Shown here piece by piece: positions 18,999 through 26,991 of a stretch of 35,586 nt of DNA. The number at the start of each line of letters is the position of its first letter. Within the stretch, counting starts at the first letter, position 1. This DNA is from Myxococcales bacterium (GTDB lineage: Bacteria; Myxococcota_A; Polyangia; GCA-2747355), in the NCBI GenBank assembly GCA_020431405.1, contig JAGQIK010000029.1, positions 1 through 35,586 on the forward strand, in the 5' to 3' direction. A program made the translations under genes and the position numbers. The notes beneath the pieces are model-generated. The model did not search any database. It was not told where the DNA came from and was given only the letters and a program-made list of their open reading frames with translations.

Positions 18999-20554
18999 GG
19001 CCGCCTCCAGTGATCGTCGCCTTCGACGAGATCGTCAGAGACCTTGGGCCCCCACGAGCCGGCGGCGTAGTTCGGAAAGTCAGCGACGTGCGCGGCCCAG
19101 TAATCGATCACCGGCGTGACGAGCTCCCACGACAGCTCGACAAAGTCACCGCGCGCGAAGAGCGTCGAGTCGCCGAGCATCGCGTCGAGCAGCAGCCGCT
19201 CGTAGGCCTCCGGCGAGCGTTTGCCGAACGAGGTGCCGTACTGAAACTCCATGCTCACGGGCCGGATCTGCACCGCCTGTCCCGGCACCTTGGCGCCGAA
19301 GCGCAGCGTGATGCCCTCGTCAGGCTGCAGCCGCAGGATCAGCGTGTTGGACTCGAGCTGCTGGCCACGGAACAGATCGTGCGGCACGCGGCGGAACTGG
19401 ATCGCCACCTCGGTGACGCGCTTGGGCATACGCTTGCCCGAGCGCAGATAGAACGGCACGTCGGCCCAGCGCCAGTTGTCGACGTAGAGCTTGAGCGCCG
19501 CATACGTTTCGGTGTTGCTCTCCGCGTCGACGCCGGTCTCGTCGCGGTAGCCGTTGACAGGCTGTCCGTTGACCGAGCCCTTGGCGTACTGCCCGCGCGC
19601 CGCGTAGTCGTCGACCTGGTCGGCCGGGATGCGCCGCACCGCGCGCAGCACTTTGCTCTTCTCGTCGCGCACGCCGGCCGCATCGAGCGACGACGGCGGC
19701 TCCATCGCCACCAGCGCCAACACCTGCAGCAGGTGGTTCTTGAGCATGTCGCGCAGCGCGCCGGCGCCTTCGTAGTAGCCGCCGCGCGAGCCAACGCCGA
19801 GGTTCTCCGACGCCGTGATCTGCACGTGGTCGATATAGCGCCGGTCCCACAGCGGCTCGAAGATGCCGTTGGCGAAACGCAGCACGTTGATGTTCTGCAC
19901 CGTCTCTTTGCCGAGATAGTGGTCGATGCGATAGACCTGATTCTCGGAGAAGTGCTCGAGCAGATCGACGTTGAGCTGCTTGGCCGATTCGAGGTCGTGG
20001 CCGAACGGCTTCTCGACGATGATGCGCGTCCAGCCGGCGCCCTTGTCGCGCCCGCGCCGGTTGAGCCCCACGCGCGCCAGGTCGCGCGCGATGGGCGTGT
20101 AAAGCGACGGCGGCGTCGACAGGTAGAACAGCCGGTTGCCGCCGGTGCCGCGCTCGCCGTCGATCTTCTCGAGCAGCGCCGCCAGCGCGTCGAAGCTCTG
20201 TGGCTCGCTGCGCCCGTCGGTGGGGTTGTAAAAGAGGCTCTCGGCGAAGGTGTTCCACTGCGCCTCGTCGCCCAGGCCGCCATGACCGTGCTCGGCGACC
20301 GCCTCCTTCATCTCCTGGCGGAAGTCCTCGTGCGAGTACTTGGTGCGCGAGGCGCCGACGATGGCGCAGGCGCCGCCGAGCAGATTCTGCTGATAGAGGC
20401 TGTAGAGCCCCGGCATCAGCTTGCGCTTGGTCAGGTCTCCCGACGCGCCGAAGATCACGATCGTGCACGCTTCGGCGGCGCGCTCGACGCGCAGCCCCTC
20501 GCGGAGCGGGTTTTGCGCGGAAGGCCTCTCCGCGCCAGAGCGGCTGTCACTCAT
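18995..20554 (-). CDS. zwf: Glucose-6-phosphate 1-dehydrogenase
   Basis: A 519-residue G6PD oxidising glucose 6-phosphate to 6-phosphogluconolactone with NAD(P)+. The dinucleotide fold is GASGDLTKRKL (36-46), the substrate-binding EKPFGHD is at 181-187, and the active-site signature RIDHYLGKETVQN is at 209-221 with the catalytic His in the DHYLGK block. Length is usual for the family. The ATG at 20554 directly abuts the gnd stop (20555-20557), and the stop overlaps opcA. It catalyses the committed step of the pathway encoded by this operon, probably assisted by the adjacent OpcA. Confidence 0.97.
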   Translation of the reverse strand: MSDSRSGAERPSAQNPLREGLRVERAAEACTIVIFGASGDLTKRKLMPGLYSLYQQNLLGGACAIVGASRTKYSHEDFRQEMKEAVAEHGHGGLGDEAQWNTFAESLFYNPTDGRSEPQSFDALAALLEKIDGERGTGGNRLFYLSTPPSLYTPIARDLARVGLNRRGRDKGAGWTRIIVEKPFGHDLESAKQLNVDLLEHFSENQVYRIDHYLGKETVQNINVLRFANGIFEPLWDRRYIDHVQITASENLGVGSRGGYYEGAGALRDMLKNHLLQVLALVAMEPPSSLDAAGVRDEKSKVLRAVRRIPADQVDDYAARGQYAKGSVNGQPVNGYRDETGVDAESNTETYAALKLYVDNWRWADVPFYLRSGKRMPKRVTEVAIQFRRVPHDLFRGQQLESNTLILRLQPDEGITLRFGAKVPGQAVQIRPVSMEFQYGTSFGKRSPEAYERLLLDAMLGDSTLFARGDFVELSWELVTPVIDYWAAHVADFPNYAAGSWGPKVSDDLVEGDDHWRRP

Positions 20555-22018
20555 TTACTTGGTCGTCCCGCCGGTGAGGCCGTTCCAGTCGGTGTGTACG
20601 AAGGGGCCGTCCGGATCGTCGACGCGCTGATACGTGTGCGCGCCGAAGAAGTCGCGCTGCGCCTGCGTCAGGTTCTGCGGCAGTCGCGCCGAGCGGTAGC
20701 TGTCGAAGTACGCCAGGCTCGCCGACATCGCGGGCACCGCGATGCCCTGCTCGACGGCGAGGTTGACCACGCGACGCCAGCGCGGCTGCGCCTCGACGGC
20801 CCACTTCTGGAAGTCGGGATCCTGCAGCAGGTTGGGCAGGTCCGGGCGCCGCACGTAGGCGTCTTTGATCTTATCGAGGAAGCGCGCGCGGATGATGCAG
20901 CCGCCCTTCCAGATGCGCGCCACCTCTTTGAGGTTGATGTCCCAGCCGTACTCCTTGGCGCCGGCCTGGATCAGCGCCATGCCTTGCGCGTAGGAGCAGA
21001 TCTTCGAGGCGTAGAGCGCGTCGCGCACGGCGTCGATGAGCTCCTTCTTGTCGCCCTCGAACTTTGGCGCCTGCCAGCCGGCGATCTGCTTGCTCGCCTC
21101 GACGCGCTCGCGCTTGAGCGCGCTCATCACGCGCGCGACGATGGCGGCGTGGATGGTCGGGATCGCGACGCCGAGGTCGAGCGCGATCGACGACGTCCAG
21201 CGGCCGGTGCCCTTCTGGCCGGCCATGTCCATCACCTGCTCGACGAGCGCGCCGCCGCCCCTGTCGTCTTTGACCTGGAAGATCTTGGCGGTGATCTCGA
21301 TCAGGTACGAGTCGAGCAGGCCCTTGTCCCACTCGGAGAAGACGGTGGCCAGCTCCTCGGCGCCGAGACCGAGCGCGTGGCTCATGATGTCGTAGGCCTC
21401 GGCGATGAGCTGCATGTCGCCGTACTCGATGCCGTTGTGCACCATCTTGACGAAGTGGCCGGCGCCGTCGGCGCCGACGTAAGTCACGCACGGACCGTCG
21501 TCGACCTTCGCCGCGATGGCCTCGAAGATCGGCTGCATGCGCTCCCACGCCGTCGACGTGCCGCCTGGCATCAACGACGGCCCCCACAGCGCGCCGGTCT
21601 CGCCGCCCGACACGCCGCAGCCAACAAACGCGAAGCCCTTGTCGCGCAGCGCGCGCTCGCGGCGGCGCGTATCGGCGAAGTGCGCGTTGCCGCCGTCGAT
21701 GATGATGTCGCCCTTCTCGAGGTGCGGCTCGAGCAGCGCGATGGTCTTGTCGGTGGCCTCGCCAGCCTTGACCAGCAGCATGATGGTGCGCGGCGGCTCG
21801 AGCGCGGCGACGAAGTCTTGCACCGTCTCGCAGGCGGTGACCTTCTTGCCCTCGTTGGCCTTGGCGAAGGCGACGGCCTTTTCGGGCGACCGATTCCACA
21901 CCGCCACCGGGAAGCCGTTGCGCTCGACGTTGAGCACCAGGTTCTGCCCCATCACGCCGAGGCCCATCATGCCGAACTTCGCCGAAGACTTCGAAGTCGC
22001 ACTGCCGCCGCTCGTCAT
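20555..22018 (-). CDS. gnd: 6-phosphogluconate dehydrogenase, decarboxylating
   Basis: A 487-residue enzyme giving ribulose 5-phosphate, CO2 and NADPH. The Rossmann motif GLGVMG is at 19-24, with NVERNGFPVAVWNRSPEK following. IIDGGNAHFADTRRRE, CGVSGGETGALWGPSLMPGG and the catalytic VKMVHNGIEYGDMQLIAEAYD are present, and the C-terminus has FFGAHTYQRVD. The N-terminus has about a dozen extra Ser/Ala/Gly/Lys residues before the fold. The ATG at 22018 has GGGAG about 8 nt upstream. It is the first gene of the gnd-zwf-opcA-pgl-glk-tkt-pgi series, so the main promoter probably lies in 22019-22216. Confidence 0.97.
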   Translation of the reverse strand: MTSGGSATSKSSAKFGMMGLGVMGQNLVLNVERNGFPVAVWNRSPEKAVAFAKANEGKKVTACETVQDFVAALEPPRTIMLLVKAGEATDKTIALLEPHLEKGDIIIDGGNAHFADTRRRERALRDKGFAFVGCGVSGGETGALWGPSLMPGGTSTAWERMQPIFEAIAAKVDDGPCVTYVGADGAGHFVKMVHNGIEYGDMQLIAEAYDIMSHALGLGAEELATVFSEWDKGLLDSYLIEITAKIFQVKDDRGGGALVEQVMDMAGQKGTGRWTSSIALDLGVAIPTIHAAIVARVMSALKRERVEASKQIAGWQAPKFEGDKKELIDAVRDALYASKICSYAQGMALIQAGAKEYGWDINLKEVARIWKGGCIIRARFLDKIKDAYVRRPDLPNLLQDPDFQKWAVEAQPRWRRVVNLAVEQGIAVPAMSASLAYFDSYRSARLPQNLTQAQRDFFGAHTYQRVDDPDGPFVHTDWNGLTGGTTK

Positions 22019-22216
22019 GCTTCATCTCCCATCAGCGGACCGACACCTGTCCGTCCGCGTTTGATCAATCACGCGTCGGTATATCGACAACATCTCGGAA
22101 ACAGCGCGCGAGCCTAACACGAACCGCATATCGCAAATGGGGCGCTCTGCAAGCCGCCGGAAAAGGGCTGCAACCCATCGCTCGCTGATTGCCTTACCCA
22201 AACGACGGAGGGCAGC
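22019..22216. promoter_or_regulatory. Divergent promoter region of the gnd operon and the 22217 lipoprotein gene
   Basis: This 198-bp gap is the only place for the operon promoter on the minus strand and the lipoprotein promoter on the plus strand. It holds a perfect TTGATCAA palindrome (22061-22068), a dyad GTCGGTATATCGAC (22075-22088) and, in the gnd leader, a possible hairpin with arms GCGGAC (22035-22040) and GTCCGC (22053-22058). The dyads are operator candidates. No consensus -35/-10 pair is certain. Confidence 0.4.
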
Positions 22217-23587
22217 GTGCGGTTACCCACTATCGTTTGTGCGCTCTTGCTGACAGCGGCGGCGTGCGGCGCCAGGCCGCTCGAAAACGCCGACGGCGCG
22301 GTCAGCCCGGCGACCGACGCGGCGCCGGCGATCGACGTCTCGCGCCTCGACGCGAAGCGCTTGCTCGGCCCCGTACACTTCGATGGCGACGCTGTCTGCG
22401 CGCTGCGCAGCGTCGAGACCAGCGTGCAGGTGCCCGCCTACGCCGACACCGTGCCGTTGGTCATCGAGGTCACCTACCGCACCACCGGCATCATCGGCGG
22501 CGTGCCCGCCGGCGGCGGCGTCGCCATCGGCCTCGGCGACATCTGGCACGAGCTCCCGAGCTGGGAGAAGACGACCACCGAGCGCGTGTGCCTCGGCGCG
22601 GCGGCCTACGGTCGCACCTTGCGCGTGCGCGCGGCGCCCGCCGAGCAGCCTGGCCCCGACTGCCGCGATCGCAACGCGTCACGCACCGTCGACATCGACG
22701 CCGTACGCCTCGTGGCGGCCAAGCCCGGCGAGTGCGTCGCGCCCGGCACCGTGCGCGGCGACGGCTCGGCGCTGTTGCTGAAGATGGCGAACGCCTGCAG
22801 CGGCGCCGTCGCCAAAGCGCAGCTCTCTGCGCCCGAAAGCGGTCCAGACAACAAGCGTGGCGTCGCGCTCGAGCTGCGGCTGCGACGCGGCGACCCAGCG
22901 CTCGAGGCGCGCCTCGCGCTGCAGCTCGACGGCAAACCCTGGAGCAGCGTCGAGGCCGGCGCGAGCTACGACAAGCGCCGCGTCTGTCTGCCGAGCTGGG
23001 CGCTCGGCCGCGTCAGCGAGCTGTCGCTCTCCATCGAGCAGACCGGCAGCAACTGCCTCGCCGTCGACAAGCGCTCCGTGCTCGTCGACAATCTGCGCCT
23101 CGTCGACGACGCCGGCTGTGCGGGCTTTGCTGACGCCGACTTCGAGCTGGCGCGCGATCCGAGCTACGCGCCCAGCTGGCAATTCGACGTGCGCGCGCGC
23201 GCCAACGCCAGCGCGATCCTCGACGCCAACGCCGCGCACGCCGGACAGGGCGTCGCCTCGCTGCGTCTCGAAGGCCCCTGCGATGACGCCAGCGCCAAGC
23301 GCATGGTGACGATCCCGAGCGGCGACGCGCCGGCGCTGCGTTTCTACTACCGCACCAGCGGTACCAGCAACGCGCGCTTCGCCGTGACCCTCGGCGGCAA
23401 TCCGCTGTCGCTCGCCGCCAGCAACAGCTGGCGCCAGGCGCAGCTCTACCTCTCGCGCACGCAAGCCGGCCGCACGCGCCAGCTCGAGATCACGCTCGGC
23501 AGCGGCGGCGGACTCTGCGCCGCCACTCAGCTCGCCACGCTGCATCTAGACGACGTCGAGCTGACCAGCGACGCGAGCTGCCTCTAG
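22217..23587 (+). CDS. Putative lipoprotein with three tandem Cys-containing beta-sandwich-like modules
   Basis: A 456-residue exported protein. The GTG at 22217 has an excellent GGAGG about 6 nt upstream. The signal is LPTIVCALLLTAAAC, with Cys17 a plausible lipidation site although the lipobox is weak. The mature protein holds three modules of about 120-130 residues, each ending in a similar pattern: ERVCL...GRTLRV...C...VDIDAVRLV...C, then RRVCL...GRVSELSLSI...C...LVDNLRLV...GC, then AQLYLS...RTRQLEIT...C...LHLDDVELT...SC. This looks like repeated jelly-roll or carbohydrate-binding-like domains. I do not recognise a catalytic motif. Its stop overlaps the stop of the convergent zinc-ribbon gene. 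Probable role: surface binding; function unknown. Confidence 0.72.
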   Translation: MRLPTIVCALLLTAAACGARPLENADGAVSPATDAAPAIDVSRLDAKRLLGPVHFDGDAVCALRSVETSVQVPAYADTVPLVIEVTYRTTGIIGGVPAGGGVAIGLGDIWHELPSWEKTTTERVCLGAAAYGRTLRVRAAPAEQPGPDCRDRNASRTVDIDAVRLVAAKPGECVAPGTVRGDGSALLLKMANACSGAVAKAQLSAPESGPDNKRGVALELRLRRGDPALEARLALQLDGKPWSSVEAGASYDKRRVCLPSWALGRVSELSLSIEQTGSNCLAVDKRSVLVDNLRLVDDAGCAGFADADFELARDPSYAPSWQFDVRARANASAILDANAAHAGQGVASLRLEGPCDDASAKRMVTIPSGDAPALRFYYRTSGTSNARFAVTLGGNPLSLAASNSWRQAQLYLSRTQAGRTRQLEITLGSGGGLCAATQLATLHLDDVELTSDASCL

Positions 23588-24021
23588 CTGCCGTCGAGCG
23601 TATTCAGGGCCGACGTATGCAGCGCCGAGACGATGCGCGGCAGCTCGCCCTCGTCGAACCACATGCCGCGACAAGCGCCGCATCGATCGTAGAGCACCAG
23701 GAAGCGAACGCGGCTGCGCAGCTTGTCCATCGGCGCGCGGCAGCGCGGGCAGCGGATCTTCAGCGACTCGGCGACGTCCATCGCTTCGGTGTCGGCATCG
23801 AAGCGCCGCGCCACCAACTGCGCCTTCTCGCGCCCGACCATCGGCTCGGCGATGCTCTGCACCAGCGCGCCCACCGACTGCACGGGCACCCAGCTGCCGC
23901 GACACTCGTTGCAGCGCATGCGGTCGAACGCGGCCGACAGCTGCGCGCGATAGGGTGACGCGCCGTCGAGATCGTCCCAGGCGCTCGGCACGAGCGGCTT
24001 GTCGCAACGCGGGCAGTACAC
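23584..24021 (-). CDS. Zinc-ribbon protein, zf-TFIIB type
   Basis: A 145-residue protein with two zinc knuckle pairs. The first is CPRC at 3-6 with CNEC near 37-40. The second is CPRC near 90-93 followed by DRCGACRGMWFDEGEL, the typical zf-TFIIB (PF13453-like) signature. All four Cys pairs are complete. The start is a GTG at 24021. The 3' end overlaps the lipoprotein stop by 4 bp. A paralogue lies at 30305-30739. Molecular function of this family is not established. Confidence 0.78.
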   Translation of the reverse strand: MYCPRCDKPLVPSAWDDLDGASPYRAQLSAAFDRMRCNECRGSWVPVQSVGALVQSIAEPMVGREKAQLVARRFDADTEAMDVAESLKIRCPRCRAPMDKLRSRVRFLVLYDRCGACRGMWFDEGELPRIVSALHTSALNTLDGS

Positions 24022-24060
24022 GCCCTCAGTATAGCGCCTGCCGCGCGCGGCACGCTGCGC

Positions 24061-24705
24061 TCAGGGCTTGGGCGCCTCGTTCGCGTAGTCCGTGACGTGC
24101 GAGTGCGGCGAGTAGATCTCGATGGTGCGCGGCGACGCGTCGCGACCGCGATCGACGTACAAGCACAGCGCGGCGTCACGGGGTGCGCTCTCCGATGGCT
24201 GCACCGGCGGGACGCCGAGCCAACCATGAAACGTCACGCGCGCGGCGAGGTCGCGCAGGAACCTGTCTCGGCAGGCGCCGTCGTCCACGGCGCAGGCGGT
24301 GAGGCCGACCTCCACGCGATCGAAGCTGACGACGCGCGCCGTCGCCGGCTCGCTGCCCTCGATGTCGCCCGCGAGCGATAGGCCGACGAGCATCGAGACG
24401 TAATCCGAAGGACGCTCACCAAAGAGCAGCACGCTGGCGGCGTGCTTGTAGTCGAAGAAGACGTTGCCGATGTTGACCGAGACGTCCGTGGGGCGCCCGG
24501 CCAGCACGCCCTCGCGCGCCATCAGCACCGACTCGCCGTCGACGCGCACGACACGCTGGTGTCCGCGGCAGAACGCCGTCTGAGGCGACGCGTTGCCGCC
24601 GATCTGCCAGGGCTCGAGCTGGGGCACCTCACGGCCGCAGCCGGCAATGCCCAGCAACAGCAACGTCACGAGGATCAGCGCGGCGCGTCTTGGTCTCGGT
24701 CTCAT
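24061..24705 (-). CDS. Hypothetical lipoprotein
   Basis: A 214-residue protein with a clear lipoprotein signal: basic MRPRPRR, hydrophobic AALILVTLLLLG, lipobox LGIAGC. The ATG at 24705 has GAAGGA about 6 nt upstream, which decides this start over an ATG further up at 24729. The mature part has several Cys residues (AFCRG, LTACAVDDGACRD, LCLYVD) that may form disulfides. I recognise no domain. It ends 40 bp before the zinc-ribbon gene on the same strand and may be co-transcribed with it. Confidence 0.7.
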   Translation of the reverse strand: MRPRPRRAALILVTLLLLGIAGCGREVPQLEPWQIGGNASPQTAFCRGHQRVVRVDGESVLMAREGVLAGRPTDVSVNIGNVFFDYKHAASVLLFGERPSDYVSMLVGLSLAGDIEGSEPATARVVSFDRVEVGLTACAVDDGACRDRFLRDLAARVTFHGWLGVPPVQPSESAPRDAALCLYVDRGRDASPRTIEIYSPHSHVTDYANEAPKP

Positions 24706-24799
24706 GGATGTCCTTCCCCGCTCCATCAAGGATGCGGCGTCGAGACGATCTACAAGACGTGTGCCACCAAACGGTGCTCGGAATGTTGCTCGGTTAGCG

Positions 24800-24818
24800 C
24801 GCCCCGCGGTGGGGGGCG
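24800..24818 (-). terminator. Possible hairpin downstream of the amidase gene
   Basis: CGCCCC (24800-24805) can pair with GGGGCG (24813-24818) around a 7-nt loop, about 35 bp past the stop of the minus-strand amidase gene. There is no run of T after it on the minus strand, so it would be at most a weak or factor-assisted terminator. Confidence 0.25.
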
Positions 24819-24852
24819 ACTCGCCAGCTGCGCTCGCGCTACTCGCTGCTCG

Positions 24853-26754
24853 CTACTCGCAGATGTCGATGTAGCTGGCGAGCCCATAGCGGGCGCCGGC
24901 GTTCTGCACGCAGCGCAGGCCGGGCTGACACTCGGCGTCGCTGTCGCAGTCGCCCTGGCCGCGCGCGCAAGGGCAGTTGGCCGAGCAGTAGGCGAAGTCG
25001 AAGAGCTGGCCGACGTGGCAGGCCGACGACTGCTGCGGCGTCGAGCCGTTGTTGTTGGTGCCCGTCGAGCCGCTGCCCGGACGATAGCTCCAGTCCTCGA
25101 ACGGCGAGTAGGTGCAGACCCAGTGGTGCGGGCCGGCGCCGGGGGCGCGGTAGAGCAGATATGCAGAGGCGGCGATGTTGGCTTCGGGGTTGAACGCGTT
25201 GGCGCCGGGGAAGCCCGAGTTGGCCGCGCGCTCGGCCCAGTACTGCGGCAGGTGCTGGAACAGGCCCGAGGCGCCGCCGTTGGGGTTGACCGCGTTGGGG
25301 TTGCCGTCGCTCTCGCAGTCGATGATGTTGAGCGCCCAGGTCACGTGCTCGGGACGGAAGTACTTCTCGACGAGGCTGCGCCAGCGCTCCACGTCGGGCT
25401 TCATCTGCTGGGCCGGCGGGATCGTGTTGTTGGGGCCGGGGTACGTCGCGCTGCCCGAGGTCTTGGGCACCAGGCTCATGCTGGCGTACTGCTGGGCCGG
25501 ACCGACGTAGCGGTGCAGCAGGCCCTCTTCGTAGTTGGCGTGCGAGGCGCGGATCAGGTGGTAGCCCGAGGGGACGTTGTCGATGGCGAACTCGCCGCTG
25601 GCGCCGGTGACGGCGGAGAGCTGCGTGCCGTCGATGCGCACGGTGACGCCGGCGAGGCCGAAGCTCGAGTTGGCGCGCTCGTAGATGCGGCCGCGCAGCG
25701 TGTAGGTACCCTGCGTCGGCGGCAGCGTCGGCGGCTGCGTCGGGTTGATCGCGCCACCCTGCGCGCGCGAGAGCAGCCCCGCGATGTTGAAGCTGCCGCT
25801 GTCGCCGATGCAGCCGTCGGGGCCGTAGTCACGGTGCGTGCGGACGGCGGCGTTGGAGAGCGCGATGCCGTACTGGCGCGCCAGACCGCTGACCAGCGCG
25901 GCGGCCATGTCCACCTGCGCGTTGGTCGGCGGCGCCTCGTCGAAGTTGCCGACGAAGGCGATGCCGATGTTGTTGGTGTTGTAGCCGCTGATGTGCGCGC
26001 CGATGCGCGTCGCCGGGCGGCCTTCCCAGACCTGACCGTCGCGGGTGATCAGGAAGTGGTAGCCGATGTCGCACCAGCCCTTGGTGTTCTGGTGGTAGTT
26101 CTGGATCTGGCGAACGCGCGCGGCGGAGCTGATGCTGTCGTTGTTGGGCGTGGCGGTGTGATGGAAGGTCACCGCGGCCGGCGTGTGTGCTTGCACGCAG
26201 CGCGGCGTCTGCGCGTCCCAGGACACGCGGCTGTTGACGCGCACGGCGCCGACGAGGAACGAAGCGGCCGCGGTGGCGCGGTCGATGGCGGGCGGCGGGT
26301 CGCCGGTCTCGACGAGGCCGGCCGCGTAGTAGAGCGGCGTGAGGCGCGCGAAGGTCGGCATCACGGAGGCGCTCTGCACGCGGTAGTAGCGCGCCGCCTC
26401 GCCCTGCACGATCACCTGGCCGACGAAGCTGGCGCTGTTCTCGGCCTCGACGCCGGAGACAACCGGCTTCTGCCACGACGACCAGGTCTTGCCGTCGGCG
26501 CTGGTGCTGATCTCGATGCTGGCGCCGAGCGGGCCTTCCCAGCTCACGCCGAGGCGGACGAAGGGCTGCTCGATGCGGCGGATGGGAGAGATGGTCAGCT
26601 CGGAGGCGAGCGCCTGTCCCGACAGCGTCGTCCAGGCCGGGCCCGCGTGGTCGCCCAGGTCGCCGTCGGCGCCGCAGCCTGCCGCGATCGCGGCGGCGAG
26701 GATCGTGATCGCGATGCGCTGCAGGGGGCGGCGAAGAAGAGAGCGTCGGGCCAT
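24853..26754 (-). CDS. PGRP-type N-acetylmuramoyl-L-alanine amidase fused to a lysozyme-like domain, Cys-rich C-terminus (lipoprotein)
   Basis: A 633-residue exported protein. The signal ends IAAGC (Cys27, likely lipidated). Residues about 190-330 form an Amidase_2/PGRP domain with zinc ligand candidates His198/199 (TFHHTATP), His307 (RTHRDYGPDGC) and Cys315, plus GYHFLITRDGQVWEGRP. Next are a Pro/Thr linker, a carboxypeptidase-regulatory-like beta domain (350-405; GLAGVTVRIDG, GEFAIDNVPSGYHL), and a transglycosylase-SLT-like domain (about 455-550) with catalytic Glu481 in CESDGNPNAVNPNGGASGLFQ. The last 55 residues are a Cys-rich domain, CHVGQLFDFAYCSANC to DICE. The ATG at 26754 has GGAGA upstream. 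It likely cuts both the glycan and the peptide stem of peptidoglycan outside the cytoplasm. Confidence 0.85.
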   Translation of the reverse strand: MARRSLLRRPLQRIAITILAAAIAAGCGADGDLGDHAGPAWTTLSGQALASELTISPIRRIEQPFVRLGVSWEGPLGASIEISTSADGKTWSSWQKPVVSGVEAENSASFVGQVIVQGEAARYYRVQSASVMPTFARLTPLYYAAGLVETGDPPPAIDRATAAASFLVGAVRVNSRVSWDAQTPRCVQAHTPAAVTFHHTATPNNDSISSAARVRQIQNYHQNTKGWCDIGYHFLITRDGQVWEGRPATRIGAHISGYNTNNIGIAFVGNFDEAPPTNAQVDMAAALVSGLARQYGIALSNAAVRTHRDYGPDGCIGDSGSFNIAGLLSRAQGGAINPTQPPTLPPTQGTYTLRGRIYERANSSFGLAGVTVRIDGTQLSAVTGASGEFAIDNVPSGYHLIRASHANYEEGLLHRYVGPAQQYASMSLVPKTSGSATYPGPNNTIPPAQQMKPDVERWRSLVEKYFRPEHVTWALNIIDCESDGNPNAVNPNGGASGLFQHLPQYWAERAANSGFPGANAFNPEANIAASAYLLYRAPGAGPHHWVCTYSPFEDWSYRPGSGSTGTNNNGSTPQQSSACHVGQLFDFAYCSANCPCARGQGDCDSDAECQPGLRCVQNAGARYGLASYIDICE

Positions 26755-26991
26755 CGCGAGGTCTCCGGATTTCGAACGTCGGTCGGTCACGCGCGTAGTG
26801 TACGCAACCCTCGTACCAGCGGGTGGATTGACCTCATTCCCGTAATTTCGGATGTTTAAGCCGGCACCCGGAGGAAACAAGTGACCCCACTTAGCCGGCT
26901 AGACTAGCTGCCGCGGGCGGTGGCGAACGGCGGTTTCGACAATGGATTCGCGCCGGCGAGCCTTGGCACAGTAGCTGCTGCAGCACGTGGC
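26755..26991. promoter_or_regulatory. Divergent promoter region between the two peptidoglycan hydrolase genes
   Basis: This 237-bp gap separates the minus-strand amidase and plus-strand M23 peptidase genes, so it should contain both promoters. TGGCAC-N5-CTGCT at 26964-26979 resembles a sigma-54 -24/-12 element on the plus strand, but the transcript would begin almost at the M23 ATG (26992). A lower-GC patch at 26830-26860 could serve the amidase gene. Confidence 0.35.

Noticed and set aside
19010-22117. 1035-codon open frame on the plus strand
   Set aside because: Antisense shadow of zwf and gnd, rich in Val/Arg/Asp repeats with no recognisable domain.
24442-26859. 805-codon open frame on the plus strand
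   Set aside because: Antisense to the amidase/lysozyme-like gene; no domain pattern.
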